Shown: positions 1 to 8,482 of the stretch, in pieces | Position numbering within the stretch: the first letter of the stretch is position 1 | How the letters are laid out: each line of letters starts with the position of its first letter | Notes under the pieces: model-generated | Databases searched by the model: none | The model's input: only the letters and a program-made list of their open reading frames with translations | Told to the model about the DNA's origin: nothing | NCBI GenBank assembly: GCA_964497515.1 | Contig: CAZCCV010000003.1 | Span: forward strand, 62,001 to 126,000 | Direction of reading: 5' to 3' | Length of the DNA stretch: 64,000 bases | Source: CAZCCV01 sp964497515 | GTDB lineage: Bacteria; Armatimonadota; UBA5829; DTLH01 | Program-made: the position numbers and the translations under genes

Positions 1-335
1 TTATTCACGATTCCGATATCAGGAACTTTGTTAACGAGCTGGTTGTTGCCGGAGCAGAGGCGATTGCTATTAACAACCATAGGATAGTCTTTAGATCTGC
101 TGTAAGGTGCGTGGGGCCGGTAGTGCTTATAAACGATGAGCAGGCTGCCGCACCGTACGAAATACGTGCCATTGGCGATCCCCGTACTCTCGAGGGTGCG
201 CTGAGAGTGCCGCAGGGGCTGGTAGACAGCTTCCCAGACCCACAGATGGTCGATATTAAGCAGTCCGAGAAAATCGAAGTACCTGCTTACGACAATCCGA
301 AACCGTATAAGTGGGCTGAACCGGTCGAACAGTAA
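1..335 (+). CDS. DUF881 family protein, C-terminal fragment
   Basis: The reading frame is already open at base 3 and ends at the TAA at 333-335, so only the last ~110 residues are present. The visible part carries the family-like stretches IHDSDIRNFVNELV, GAEAIAINNHRIV and SAVRCVGPVVLIN, followed by APYEIRAIGDP. DUF881 proteins are bitopic membrane proteins with a coiled coil. In Firmicutes they sit directly upstream of the small basic protein and ftsA (ylxW/ylxX in Bacillus subtilis). The next three genes here follow that order exactly, which supports a cell-division context. The exact role of DUF881 is not established. The N-terminal membrane anchor lies outside the window. Confidence 0.85.
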   Translation, partial: IHDSDIRNFVNELVVAGAEAIAINNHRIVFRSAVRCVGPVVLINDEQAAAPYEIRAIGDPRTLEGALRVPQGLVDSFPDPQMVDIKQSEKIEVPAYDNPKPYKWAEPVEQ

Positions 336-421
336 GTGAGTCTCTATCCTGATTGCTGTTGATCGGTCGGGGCACGCAGTTTTGTTGAAGAAGAGGATAT
401 AGAGGAAAGGTTTGTCTTAAG

Positions 422-784
422 ATGGCTTGGCTGCCGCTTGTTGGTCTGGTTGCAGGGTTTCTGATTGTCTTCCAGTCGAGTATTCATGTGCCGAGCTATC
501 TGGCTAGTTATTTATCACTGGGGACGCTCGCCGGACTCGATTCGATATTTGGCGGAATCAGAGCCGGCATCGAGGGTAAGTTTCACGACGATATTTTCTT
601 GTCGGGGTTTGTGGTCAATACGCTTTTGGCCGCTGGCTTGGCGTATCTTGGCGATCTGATCGGTGTAGATCTGTTTTTGGCGGCTGTTGTGGTGATGGGA
701 GGAAGAGTGTTCCTTAATCTGTCGCTCATTCGCAGATACTGGCTCACAAAAGCAGCTATGGCCAAGAAGACAGACAAATCGTAA
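422..784 (+). CDS. sbp: Small basic protein family (DUF1290) membrane protein
   Basis: A 120-residue protein with about four hydrophobic segments and a basic tail (RRYWLTKAAMAKKTDKS). The central stretch SYLSLGTLAGLDSIFGGIRA followed by FHDDIFLSGFVVNTLLA is typical of the DUF1290/Sbp family. GAGGAAAG precedes the ATG. It lies between DUF881 and ftsA, as in Bacillus and Clostridia, where sbp is cotranscribed with ftsAZ. Its molecular function is unknown; a role in division or membrane organisation is inferred only from this conserved neighbourhood. Confidence 0.88.
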   Translation: MAWLPLVGLVAGFLIVFQSSIHVPSYLASYLSLGTLAGLDSIFGGIRAGIEGKFHDDIFLSGFVVNTLLAAGLAYLGDLIGVDLFLAAVVVMGGRVFLNLSLIRRYWLTKAAMAKKTDKS

Positions 785-856
785 CCTCTGAATCGGAGGT
801 TATTCGTGCAAAAAATACTGAGCGGGTGGGTTTTGTAAAGCGCTTGGGGGGTTATC

Positions 857-2080
857 GTGGCCAAGAGCGAGATTTTCGCTGGTCTTGATATTGGTTCAAC
901 AAAGGTCTGCACGACCGTTGCCGAAGTTCACGACGACGGTCGCGTTGATGTAATTGGGGTTGGATTGGTTCCGTGCTCGGGTCTCAAACGAGGCATTGTG
1001 GTCGATGTTGATGCAACGGCTAAAGGCATCAGAGAATCAATCGAAACGGCTCAGCGTGCCTCTGGGGCAGAGATTCATACAGCTATCGTTGGTGTTACCG
1101 GCGAACATATCTTCTGGCTCAACGAACACGGCCAGGTGACGATTGAGCAGGGAGACCACGAAGTAAAGAAAGAGCACGTCAATGCTGTAGTGGAAGCGTC
1201 ACGCCGAATCAAGATTCCCCAGGACAAAGAGATTATCTACTCTGTTCCCCGAAGTTTCACCGTGGATGGTCAGACGGGAATCAAAGACCCTGTTGGTATG
1301 TTCGGACGCAAGCTCGAAGTAGAAACACTCATAACTGGCGGCACTTCAAGATTCCTCGAGAACATCGTTAGAAGTGTCAGCAAGGCTGGTGTCGAAATCG
1401 AGAGGTTGATCCCGTCAGCTATTGCATCGGGTCTTGCGGTGACGAGCCAGGAAGAGCGAGACTTGGGCGTTGCTGTCATCGATATCGGCGGAGGTACAAC
1501 GGACATTGCTGTATTCGTAAATGGCGAAATATACGCAAATGCAGTGCTACCTGTTGGTGGTGGGCATATAAGCCACGACATTGCGGTCGGTTTGCGGACG
1601 ACTGAAGACGAAGCTGAGCGGGTAAAGATGAACTATGGCTGTGCGTCAGTTGGTCTGGTCAAAGAGGGACAGACCATCTCGGTTGCTGCACTCGGTTCAT
1701 CGGAGTCTAAAGAGTTACCTAGGCATATCCTGGCTCAGTTGATAGAGCCCAGAGTTGAGGAGATTTTTGAGTTGGCTCACAAACAGATCGATAAGACGGG
1801 TTATCTCGGCCTGCTGCCGATGGGAATAGCGATCGCTGGTGGTTCAGTGACCTTGCCCGGTATCATCGACGTGGCGACTCGGGTGCTTGAGACTCCGTCG
1901 AGAGCGGAGACACCTAGAGGCTTCGGCGGAGCCGTGAATTGTGTGAGCGGTCCTGAGCACGCAACAAGTGTCGGTCTTGTGATGTTTGCAGCGAGAGAAC
2001 GCTCGAAGAACGGAGAAGAGGGTGGTTCCTCGAGTCTGTTCGGAAACGTTGTGACTACCATTCGGAAGATTTTTAGATAG
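857..2080 (+). CDS. ftsA: Cell division protein FtsA
   Basis: A 407-residue actin-like ATPase that anchors the FtsZ ring to the membrane and recruits later division proteins. The phosphate-1 motif is AGLDIGSTKVCTTV at residues ~8-21. The SHS2 (1C) region follows (GIVVDVDATAKGI). The phosphate-2 motif is VIDIGGGTTDIAVF near residue 208, and a second nucleotide-binding stretch is GIAIAGGSVTLPG. The last residues (VVTTIRKIFR) form the amphipathic membrane-targeting helix expected at the FtsA C terminus, so the gene is intact. The start is GTG behind a G-rich stretch (GGGGGGTTATC). It is followed 87 bases later by ftsZ. Confidence 0.97.
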   Translation: MAKSEIFAGLDIGSTKVCTTVAEVHDDGRVDVIGVGLVPCSGLKRGIVVDVDATAKGIRESIETAQRASGAEIHTAIVGVTGEHIFWLNEHGQVTIEQGDHEVKKEHVNAVVEASRRIKIPQDKEIIYSVPRSFTVDGQTGIKDPVGMFGRKLEVETLITGGTSRFLENIVRSVSKAGVEIERLIPSAIASGLAVTSQEERDLGVAVIDIGGGTTDIAVFVNGEIYANAVLPVGGGHISHDIAVGLRTTEDEAERVKMNYGCASVGLVKEGQTISVAALGSSESKELPRHILAQLIEPRVEEIFELAHKQIDKTGYLGLLPMGIAIAGGSVTLPGIIDVATRVLETPSRAETPRGFGGAVNCVSGPEHATSVGLVMFAARERSKNGEEGGSSSLFGNVVTTIRKIFR

Positions 2081-2167
2081 CAATTGAAAGTGAACTGAGC
2101 GATTGATATGGTCTGGATCGCTTGTGAAGTTGTTTTTGACCTACCCTGAAGAGAGGAGCACGGTATA

Positions 2168-3316
2168 GTGATGGCAAATCGCGATGAGCGCTACGCCAGA
2201 ATTAAGGTGATCGGAGTCGGCGGCGGTGGGAGCAATGCCGTCAACAGAATGATAGAGGCAGGTGTTTCCGGTGTCGACTTCGTCGTAATGAACACCGACT
2301 TGCAGGTGTTGAACCTTTCTGAAGCCACACACAGGCTGCAGCTTGGTGAGAATCTGACCAAAGGTCTTGGCGCGGGTGGAGACCCGGATATCGGACGAAG
2401 ATCCGCCGAGGAATCCCGCCAGGACATCAGAAAGATGCTCGAAGGTGCCGATATGGTTTTTATTACCGCCGGTATGGGCGGAGGAACCGGCACAGGCGCA
2501 TCTGGAGTTATCGCCGAGATGTCGAGAGAGCTTGGTGCTCTTACTATCGCTGTTGTTACAAGGCCATTCGGGTTTGAGGGAGCCCGGCGAGCCAAATCAG
2601 CAGAGGCCGGTATAGAAGACCTGCGTGACAAAGTTGATACCCTTATTACTATCCCGAACGATAAAATCCTCTCCGTCGTCGAGAAGAAGGCCACTCTCAC
2701 CGAAGCCTTCCGGGTTGCTGACGATGTGCTTCGACAGGGTGTGCAAGGGATGTCGGACATCATTACCATTCCTGGAATGATCAACGTAGACTTTGCAGAC
2801 GTTAAAGCAATTATGCAGAACCAGGGTTCCGCCCTGATGGGTATCGGCTACGGAAAGGGCGATCAGCGGGCAATACAAGCTGCTCAGGCGGCGACAGCGA
2901 GCCCTCTGCTCGAATCGTCGATCGATGGGGCACGCGGAGTACTCCTGAATATCACGGGTGGCTCCGATCTTATGCTCTCAGAAGTTTACGAAGCGGCCGA
3001 AGTTATCTACAATGCTACCGACCAAGAGCACGTGAACATTATCTTCGGTACCGTCGTAGATGAATCTATGATGGGAGAAGTCAGGATCACGGTTCTTGCC
3101 ACCGGTTTCGATGCTACGAGACCAGAGCGCCCAGCAGAGAAGGTTGCTGCACAGCAGCAGCCAGTTCCTCAGGGACAGCCCAAGATGCCGACACCGCAGC
3201 AAGGACAGGCTCAGCCAGCTAGAAAGCTGACTGTTGTGAAGCCCAATGAAGAACCTGTCACTGTTGCAACAGGCGAAAGCGAACTCGATATTCCGGCGTT
3301 CCTTAGAAGAAGATAG
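2168..3316 (+). CDS. ftsZ: Cell division protein FtsZ
   Basis: A 382-residue tubulin-like GTPase that builds the division ring. The Rossmann-type motif GVGGGGSNAVNRM is near residue 18, the tubulin signature GGGTGTGAS near residue 106, and the T7 loop NVDFADVKAIM near residue 205. A Q/P-rich linker (~320-365) leads to the C-terminal peptide ELDIPAFLRRR, which binds FtsA and other tethers. GAGGAG at 2153-2158 favours the GTG at 2168, although the ATG at 2171 is also possible. The protein is of usual length with all key motifs. It is probably cotranscribed with ftsA. Confidence 0.98.
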   Translation: MMANRDERYARIKVIGVGGGGSNAVNRMIEAGVSGVDFVVMNTDLQVLNLSEATHRLQLGENLTKGLGAGGDPDIGRRSAEESRQDIRKMLEGADMVFITAGMGGGTGTGASGVIAEMSRELGALTIAVVTRPFGFEGARRAKSAEAGIEDLRDKVDTLITIPNDKILSVVEKKATLTEAFRVADDVLRQGVQGMSDIITIPGMINVDFADVKAIMQNQGSALMGIGYGKGDQRAIQAAQAATASPLLESSIDGARGVLLNITGGSDLMLSEVYEAAEVIYNATDQEHVNIIFGTVVDESMMGEVRITVLATGFDATRPERPAEKVAAQQQPVPQGQPKMPTPQQGQAQPARKLTVVKPNEEPVTVATGESELDIPAFLRRR

Positions 3317-3348
3317 ACCGATTTGGTATAACAAAAAAGGATCAGTTG

Positions 3349-3378
3349 AAGGCGGTGCCTCTTCAGGGGCACCGCCTT
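3349..3378 (+). terminator. Hairpin after ftsZ
   Basis: An 11-bp perfect inverted repeat (AAGGCGGTGCC / GGCACCGCCTT) with an 8-base loop lies 33 bases after the ftsZ stop. It is followed by CCCTAAAAAAGG and then GGTTTTCC, not by a clean T run, so termination may be partial and bioY could be reached by read-through. Confidence 0.6.
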
Positions 3379-3426
3379 CCCTAAAAAAGGAAGGGTTTTC
3401 CGATAGACGTGCCAAACAGGAGAAAT

Positions 3427-3993
3427 ATGAAAGCCATTGCATCTACTTTTGAGAGGCCATATGTAAAGACGGTTGGGGCAACATTTGTGCTTGCTCTTGC
3501 TACAGCCGCCTTCGCACAGGTTTCATTTAGACTGCCATTTACCCCAGTTCCTGTTACTATGCAGGTCTTTGGTGTGATTCTTTCAGGGTTACTCCTTGGT
3601 GGCAGACTCGGGGCACTCGCTCAGCTTCAGTATATCGCTCTCGGACTCGCTGGTGCGCCAGTTTTTGCGGGTTGGATAGGTGGGCCCGCAGCTCTTCTCG
3701 GCCCATCCGGAGGCTATATTCCTGGGTTTGTCGTCGGAGCATACGCTGCAGGTTTCATCTTTCACCGTGCACCAAAACAGGATATGCGCCACGCACTCTT
3801 TGCTGGAGCAGTCGGTTTGGCTGCTATCTACTGGTGCGGAGTAGCGTGGCTTGCGGCACTGACTGCCATTGTTGGAAAAGGCTCTCCGTGGCTCGTGGCG
3901 TGGCTGTGCGGCGTTGCGCCATTCGTAGGCGTTGATGCGCTTAAGGTAGCGCTTGCCTCAGCGGTAGCCACAGGCACTCTACGTTGGAAGTGA
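3427..3993 (+). CDS. bioY: Biotin transporter BioY
   Basis: A ~188-residue integral membrane protein, the substrate-binding S component of the biotin ECF transporter. Diagnostic stretches are FTPVPVTMQVFGVILSGLLL and GRLGALAQLQYIALGLAGAP, then GPSGGYIPGFVVGAYAAG. Six hydrophobic segments are visible. AGGAGA at 3418-3423 selects the ATG at 3427 over an in-frame upstream GTG. No EcfA/EcfT partner is next to it; BioY may use a shared energising module or work alone. birA, the biotin protein ligase, is in this window at 36.6 kb. The hairpin before it does not look like a BirA operator. Confidence 0.95.
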   Translation: MKAIASTFERPYVKTVGATFVLALATAAFAQVSFRLPFTPVPVTMQVFGVILSGLLLGGRLGALAQLQYIALGLAGAPVFAGWIGGPAALLGPSGGYIPGFVVGAYAAGFIFHRAPKQDMRHALFAGAVGLAAIYWCGVAWLAALTAIVGKGSPWLVAWLCGVAPFVGVDALKVALASAVATGTLRWK

Positions 3994-4439
3994 TAATTCG
4001 GCTTAGAGGCCATCATATTCTCTGCCTGCTTGGGTTCAGAGGGTTTGGCTACAGTGACGAGTTCGTTGCGAATATGGCCAGTTGCCAATCGCGAGCCTTT
4101 TCGGACAACTCTATTGTCGAGATTATCTCTGGTTCCGACGATATTTGTCGGGCGTGTCCAAAGAAAGACGATGCGGAGTGTCGCCGAGCAAACGGCGAGG
4201 GCGTCTCCCTCAAAGACCAAGTTGTTCTTGAAATGCTGCAAATCCCAGTTGGAAGCCGCCTGGCATCGAGTGCGATCTTCAAAAGAGTGGCCAACCATAT
4301 TGCAGTTGCTGATCTGGAGAGGATATGTGCAGATTGTGAGTGGTTGTCACTCGGTTACTGCGCAGACGGAATCAGAAAACTTGCAGGAGGTGGCTGCACT
4401 CTGAGCAGCCACCCCAAACAACGGGAAACTCTTACTTAA
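3984..4439 (+). CDS. DUF1284 family cysteine-rich protein
   Basis: A 151-residue protein opening with IRLRGHHILCLLGFRGFGYS, the DUF1284 signature, and continuing DEFVANM. Two cysteine groups are visible: CRACPKKDDAEC near residue 53 and CADCEWLSLGYC near residue 114, plus an early Cys in HHILC. These could bind a metal or an iron-sulfur cluster, but no function is established for the family. It overlaps the end of bioY by 10 bases, so it is probably translationally coupled. Its tail overlaps by 8 bases the tail of the convergent binding-protein gene. Confidence 0.85.
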   Translation: MEVIIRLRGHHILCLLGFRGFGYSDEFVANMASCQSRAFSDNSIVEIISGSDDICRACPKKDDAECRRANGEGVSLKDQVVLEMLQIPVGSRLASSAIFKRVANHIAVADLERICADCEWLSLGYCADGIRKLAGGGCTLSSHPKQRETLT

Positions 4440-5403
4440 ACTCTTCCCAGTTTGATTTGTCGACTATAATCGATGGAGTCTTGATGAACTTCTCCACTTT
4501 TTTGCCTTCCAGAGAGTCTTTCATCGACTTGATTATTGTCTGTCCCATCTCCTTCGGGTAGACTGCAAGCGTCGCCGTCAGATTCCCTTTGCCGACGTCG
4601 GCAACAGCATCCGGATTACCGTCTATTCCTATAGTGAATATACTCTTACCAGCGTGTCGTGCGGCCTGAGCGGCTCCCTGAGCCATTGCATCGCTGCAAC
4701 CGAATACCAGGTCGATGCTTCCATCACGCTGCAGCATATTCTCTGTGATTGTAACGCCTTTGCCTCTTTCCCAGTCTGCAGCTTGCTCTGCGACGATCTT
4801 TATCTCTGGATAGGCTGCCAATGCTTCCTTAAAGCCGCCAGCTCTTTCTCGAGTATGAAACCCGTCTACGCCGTCCAGAATCGCCACTTTGCCTTTGGGT
4901 GTACCATATTTTTTACGGAGAAGCTCAATTGCTTTCTCTCCGCACTTGCGGCCGCCTTCGCGCTGGTCGTAACCTATATAGGCTGCAACTTCGCCGCCCG
5001 GAAGCTCTGTAAGTGAGTTGTGGATGAATATCGGTATCCCTGCTGCATTGGCTTTCTTTACGGCGCCTACAACGGCCTTGTCGTTGATCGCACAGATGCT
5101 GATGGCCTTCACTTTGCTCTGAACCAGGTTCTCGATCATCCCTACTTGCTCATTAAAGTTGGATTCGCGAGCAGGAGCCATCGAGCGCAGCTTGAAACCC
5201 TCAGCAGTTGATTGCTCCTTGGCGCCTTCCACCAGTGTTACGTGAAAAACGCTCGTCATTGCAGGCGAGACCAGACCAACTTCAATTCTTTCCTTTTTGG
5301 TATCCTTATTGGTTTTCTGGCTGGTGGTATCGTTCTTTGAGCATCCTGCGATTAGTGCCACCGCGAGCACTAAGGCTGCGAGAATTGCAGATATGACTTT
5401 CAC
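4432..5403 (-). CDS. Sugar-type ABC transporter substrate-binding lipoprotein
   Basis: A 323-residue periplasmic-binding protein of the ribose/galactose type (peripla_BP_4 fold). The signal peptide ends in the lipobox LIAGC (Cys ~21), and a charged linker follows. The core shows EVGLVSPAMTSVFHVTL, ICAINDKAVVGAVKKANAAG, IGYDQREGG, LDGVDGFHTRERAGGFKEAL, and GIDGNPDAVADVGKG near the C terminus, all typical RbsB-like positions. Ligand identity cannot be read from the sequence; a sugar or sugar alcohol is likely. It lies 55 bases downstream of the permease gene on the same strand. No ATPase gene is adjacent. Confidence 0.9.
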   Translation of the reverse strand: MKVISAILAALVLAVALIAGCSKNDTTSQKTNKDTKKERIEVGLVSPAMTSVFHVTLVEGAKEQSTAEGFKLRSMAPARESNFNEQVGMIENLVQSKVKAISICAINDKAVVGAVKKANAAGIPIFIHNSLTELPGGEVAAYIGYDQREGGRKCGEKAIELLRKKYGTPKGKVAILDGVDGFHTRERAGGFKEALAAYPEIKIVAEQAADWERGKGVTITENMLQRDGSIDLVFGCSDAMAQGAAQAARHAGKSIFTIGIDGNPDAVADVGKGNLTATLAVYPKEMGQTIIKSMKDSLEGKKVEKFIKTPSIIVDKSNWEEFK

Positions 5404-5458
5404 TTACTGCCTCCTCAAATAGAATAGAGTGTAAAGCGTAAATTGCCAGGTTCTTCAG

Positions 5459-6427
5459 TTACGAAGAGACCCTTATCCGTGCGGCAGCACGCGCCGACCG
5501 CTTTTTCTGATATGCATCTATAACAACAGCGACCACTATTATTGCACCGATTATCGCCTTCTGCCAGTTCGGATCGACGTTAAGCAGTACCAGACCGTTT
5601 CTAACGACTCCCATAATCAACGCGCCGATTAAAGATCCTATCAGTCTGCCCTGTCCGCCAGAGAGGCTTGTGCCGCCAATTACAACCGCTGCTATTACAT
5701 CAAGTTCCAGTCCATCCCCGTCCGTGCCGACTACAGCATGGTCTCGTCCTGCCACTATCAAACCGGCAACCGCCGCCAGCAGTCCTGTCAGCACGTAGAC
5801 GAATATCTTGGTCTGGTTAACAGGGACTCCCGAAAGACGTGAGGCATCTTCATTGCCGCCGATTGCGTACGTGTATCTTCCTACCTTCATCTTTGCGAGG
5901 ACTACATGGACAACTACATACACCACTACCACAGCAAGTATTGCCACAGGAAAGTGCCAGATTTTCGCATCGCCAAGGTAGAGGAACTGAGGACTGAGTT
6001 CGTAAAACGTGCCGCCGTTTGTTATCCGCATTGCCAGCCCGCGCGCAATCCCCATCACCCCGAGGGTGGCTATAAACGGCTGCAGGCTAAGCCGGGTTAC
6101 AAGCAATCCGTTTACCAGGCCAAATCCGGCTCCTGCCACAAGTGCGCCGAGTATCGTAATCCACGGGCTCAGGTGCATCACGTGCGCAAGATACCCGCCC
6201 ACACACGCCGAAAACGCCAGTAGCGACCCTACCGAAAGATCAATCCCGCCGCTGATTATAACAAGCGTCATTCCCGCAGCAATAATTGCGACGTGTGAAA
6301 CCTGCGTTACGATATTTATGAAGTTGCTCGCCTTGGGGAAGGATTCCGGCGCCGAAATCGAGAGAGCAATACATATGACAACCAGTCCGCTCAGTGCGCC
6401 TAGCTCTCTAGTTACTGAGCCGAACAA
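5459..6427 (-). CDS. RbsC-type sugar ABC transporter permease
   Basis: A permease of the ribose/xylose family with eight to ten hydrophobic segments. AAGMTLVIISGGIDLSVGSL, SGVPVNQTKIFVYVLTGLLA, ELDVIAAVVIGGTSLSGG and GRLIGSLIGALIMGVVRNGL all match RbsC landmarks. The start is a problem. The listed start is a TTG with no good ribosome-binding site. The natural ATG at 6466-6468 is out of frame because of an octanucleotide repeat; removing one repeat unit would give MKTERPRRLKDLFGS joined to the known sequence. The frame stays open upstream to a TAG at 6503-6505, but has no ATG or GTG there. It is first in a two-gene unit with the binding protein; an ATPase (RbsA) is missing from the locus. Confidence 0.88.
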   Translation of the reverse strand: MFGSVTRELGALSGLVVICIALSISAPESFPKASNFINIVTQVSHVAIIAAGMTLVIISGGIDLSVGSLLAFSACVGGYLAHVMHLSPWITILGALVAGAGFGLVNGLLVTRLSLQPFIATLGVMGIARGLAMRITNGGTFYELSPQFLYLGDAKIWHFPVAILAVVVVYVVVHVVLAKMKVGRYTYAIGGNEDASRLSGVPVNQTKIFVYVLTGLLAAVAGLIVAGRDHAVVGTDGDGLELDVIAAVVIGGTSLSGGQGRLIGSLIGALIMGVVRNGLVLLNVDPNWQKAIIGAIIVVAVVIDAYQKKRSARAAARIRVSS

Positions 6428-6442
6428 ATCCTTCAGCCGTCT

Positions 6443-6466
6443 CGGTCTTTCGGTCTTTCGGTCTTC
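6443..6466. repeat. Octanucleotide tandem repeat, three copies
   Basis: The top strand reads CGGTCTTT, CGGTCTTT, CGGTCTTC in tandem (6443-6450, 6451-6458, 6459-6466). It lies between the only ATG (complement of 6466-6468) and the body of the permease gene. Copy number changes of 8 bases shift the frame, so this is a possible contingency repeat. Confidence 0.85.
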
Positions 6467-6577
6467 ATTGACTTCTTGATCTTCCGCACCGTCCTTCCTG
6501 CCCTACAACCGACTTCATTCTATTGCTGCTGAGCTATCTGCGTCAACAATTCTGCCTGCCAACGCGGCCAATTTCGA

Positions 6578-6606
6578 TTGTCCACGCTTTCGTAGAATGA
6601 TATACT
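6578..6606 (+). promoter_or_regulatory. Sigma70-type promoter of the flavoprotein gene
   Basis: TTGTCC (6578-6583), a 17-base spacer and TATACT (6601-6606), about 50 bases ahead of the TTG start at 6660. It is divergent from the ABC permease gene. Confidence 0.6.
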
Positions 6607-6659
6607 TTCGTTTGATACATCGGCCGATTCGAATCGTACGGGTCGAACAGGCGGTTTAA

Positions 6660-7919
6660 TTGTCCATTAGCAATAGAGTAATAGTAGTAGGTGGCGGAGC
6701 AGGGGGAGTTCTGGCGGCGGGGAGAGCTGCAGAGCTTGGGGCGACAGTAATTCTGCTCGAACGCGGGCCCAAAACCGGTCGCAAGCTGCGAATTGCCGGC
6801 AAGGGGAGAGCCAATATAACGAATACTGCCGAATTGCAGGAGTTCATCAGCGCATTTGGCGAAAACGGTAAGTTCCTCTACAGCGCGTTTTCGCGATTCT
6901 TTCAGAACGATCTTACGGCTCTGCTTGAACGCCTGGGTGTAGCTACCAAAATCGAGCGTGGAGGTAGGGTCTTTCCTGTTTCGGACGATGCTGACGATGT
7001 CGCCGATGCTCTCGAGCGATGGGCGCGCAAGTCCGGTGCAGAAATCCGCCTCAATACGCGCGTAAAGAGTCTTATCATCGAAAACTCTCGAATAGTCGGC
7101 ATAAACACGAACTCTAAGACGATCAAATGCGACGCGGTGATAATTGCTACTGGTGGCATCACATATCCGGCAACAGGCTCAACTGGAGATGGTTATACGA
7201 TGGCGCGCGCTGTTGGCCACAACATTATGGAGCCTCGTCCGGCTTTGGCAGCGATGGTCTCAGAGGAGCCGTGGGTTAAAGAGATGCAGGGGCTCAGTCT
7301 GAAAAACGTGCAAGCGAGCCTCTTCTTCACGGGTGTGGATGGCAAACGGCTGCTAATCGCCGGGCAGTTCGGCGAGATGCTCTTTACGCATTTTGGCGTT
7401 TCCGGGCCGATAATTCTTACATTGAGTCGCAGAGCGCTCGATTATATAGGAAAGGGCAGGGTGGAACTCTCGATAGATCTCAAACCGGCGCTCTCCGATG
7501 AACAGCTCGATGCCCGCCTAATCCGCGATTTTGTATCTCGAAAGACTTTCAAGAACTATCTGCCAGAGCTGCTTCCCAGGCTAATGATCCCCACGTTCAT
7601 CCGGTTGGTCGACATTCCTGCCGACAGCCGACTAAACCAAATAACGGCTCTTCAACGCAAAAAGATGCTCCAAACACTAAGAGAGATGACTCTCACCATA
7701 AAACAACTGCGTCCTGCAGATGAGGCCATTGTTACCGCCGGAGGAGTAGATATTAAAGAGATCAACCCCAAAACGATGGAATCGAAGCTGGTTAAGGGGC
7801 TCTATTTCGCAGGTGAAGTAATAGATATAGACGCTACAACCGGTGGATACAATCTACAAGCGGCGTTTTCTACTGGTTGGGTGGCGGGGGAAGCTGCTTC
7901 GTCTTGTGGAGAGGGATAA
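6660..7919 (+). CDS. HI0933/BaiN-family FAD-dependent oxidoreductase
   Basis: A 419-residue flavoprotein of the YhiN/HI0933 family. The dinucleotide-binding motif VVGGGAGGVLAAGRAAELG starts at residue ~9 and is followed by TGRKLRIAGKGRANITN, a family hallmark. ATGGITYPATGSTGDGY lies near residue 163. GEVIDIDATTGGYNLQAAFS lies near the C terminus, where FAD contacts are expected. Members are annotated as NAD(P)/FAD-dependent oxidoreductases; physiological substrates are mostly unknown, and the BaiN bile-acid activity should not be assumed here. The start is TTG at 6660, with no strong ribosome-binding site. It is monocistronic and convergent with cvpA. Confidence 0.9.
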   Translation: MSISNRVIVVGGGAGGVLAAGRAAELGATVILLERGPKTGRKLRIAGKGRANITNTAELQEFISAFGENGKFLYSAFSRFFQNDLTALLERLGVATKIERGGRVFPVSDDADDVADALERWARKSGAEIRLNTRVKSLIIENSRIVGINTNSKTIKCDAVIIATGGITYPATGSTGDGYTMARAVGHNIMEPRPALAAMVSEEPWVKEMQGLSLKNVQASLFFTGVDGKRLLIAGQFGEMLFTHFGVSGPIILTLSRRALDYIGKGRVELSIDLKPALSDEQLDARLIRDFVSRKTFKNYLPELLPRLMIPTFIRLVDIPADSRLNQITALQRKKMLQTLREMTLTIKQLRPADEAIVTAGGVDIKEINPKTMESKLVKGLYFAGEVIDIDATTGGYNLQAAFSTGWVAGEAASSCGEG

Positions 7920-7923
7920 AGGC

Positions 7924-7950
7924 AAAATCCCTCCTCTAAGTGAGGAGGGA
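7924..7950 (-). terminator. Intrinsic terminator of the cvpA transcript
   Basis: A 9-bp stem TCCCTCCTC / GAGGAGGGA (7928-7936 with 7942-7950) and a 5-base loop. On the minus strand it is followed by TTTTG. It sits between two convergent genes. Confidence 0.75.
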
Positions 7951-7960
7951 TCATCACTCA

Positions 7961-8449
7961 CTAGCTCACTAAGGCCATCAGGATTTCTTCTATCCGGTGG
8001 AACGTGGTAAAACTGTAGAACTCCATTCCGAGCCACGATTCGGCCAGTGCCTGCGGCGGAGCTCCATTGACGCTTGCAGAGACTCCAAGCGCGCTTACAA
8101 TAGTGTGCCCGACTATGATTGCTACGGCCAGACCCACGCCGCCGCCGAGCACTGAGTCGAGCGGGTTGAGGCTGATGAGGGTTGCCTCGTAAGTCCACTT
8201 CCCCAGAAACAGCAGCACTAGTCCGATGAGTACAAACAGCGTAACAAACCAGATTGCTTCGTTCGCAGGTGCATCGCCTGCTACTTGAATGGCAGAGGCC
8301 ACACTAGGGGATATTACCCACACGAACCGGACAGCCACGAGCAGTGCTACGAAGTCGAAGATTGCCCTTCCGAAACCGCGTTTGTACTCCAATCCCACGG
8401 CTCCGATAATCAGAATAGCCAGAACAGCATCGATTATATTCACTTGCAC
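7961..8449 (-). CDS. cvpA: CvpA family membrane protein
   Basis: A 162-residue protein with four hydrophobic helices. The N-terminal stretch IIDAVLAILIIGAVGLEYKRGF is the usual CvpA opening, with the conserved Arg-Gly-Phe after the first helix. Helix four carries LDSVLGGGVGLAVAIIVG, also a family landmark. CvpA proteins are linked to colicin V production and envelope integrity, but their biochemical role is unclear. It lies 33 bases downstream of the MEMO1-family gene and may share its transcript. Confidence 0.85.
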   Translation of the reverse strand: MQVNIIDAVLAILIIGAVGLEYKRGFGRAIFDFVALLVAVRFVWVISPSVASAIQVAGDAPANEAIWFVTLFVLIGLVLLFLGKWTYEATLISLNPLDSVLGGGVGLAVAIIVGHTIVSALGVSASVNGAPPQALAESWLGMEFYSFTTFHRIEEILMALVS

Positions 8450-8482
8450 ACCACCCTGAACGCAAAGACTATCGGGTGCAAA

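Noticed and set aside
2191..2784. 197-codon open frame antisense to ftsZ
   Set aside because: Low-complexity Pro/Ser-rich shadow of ftsZ.
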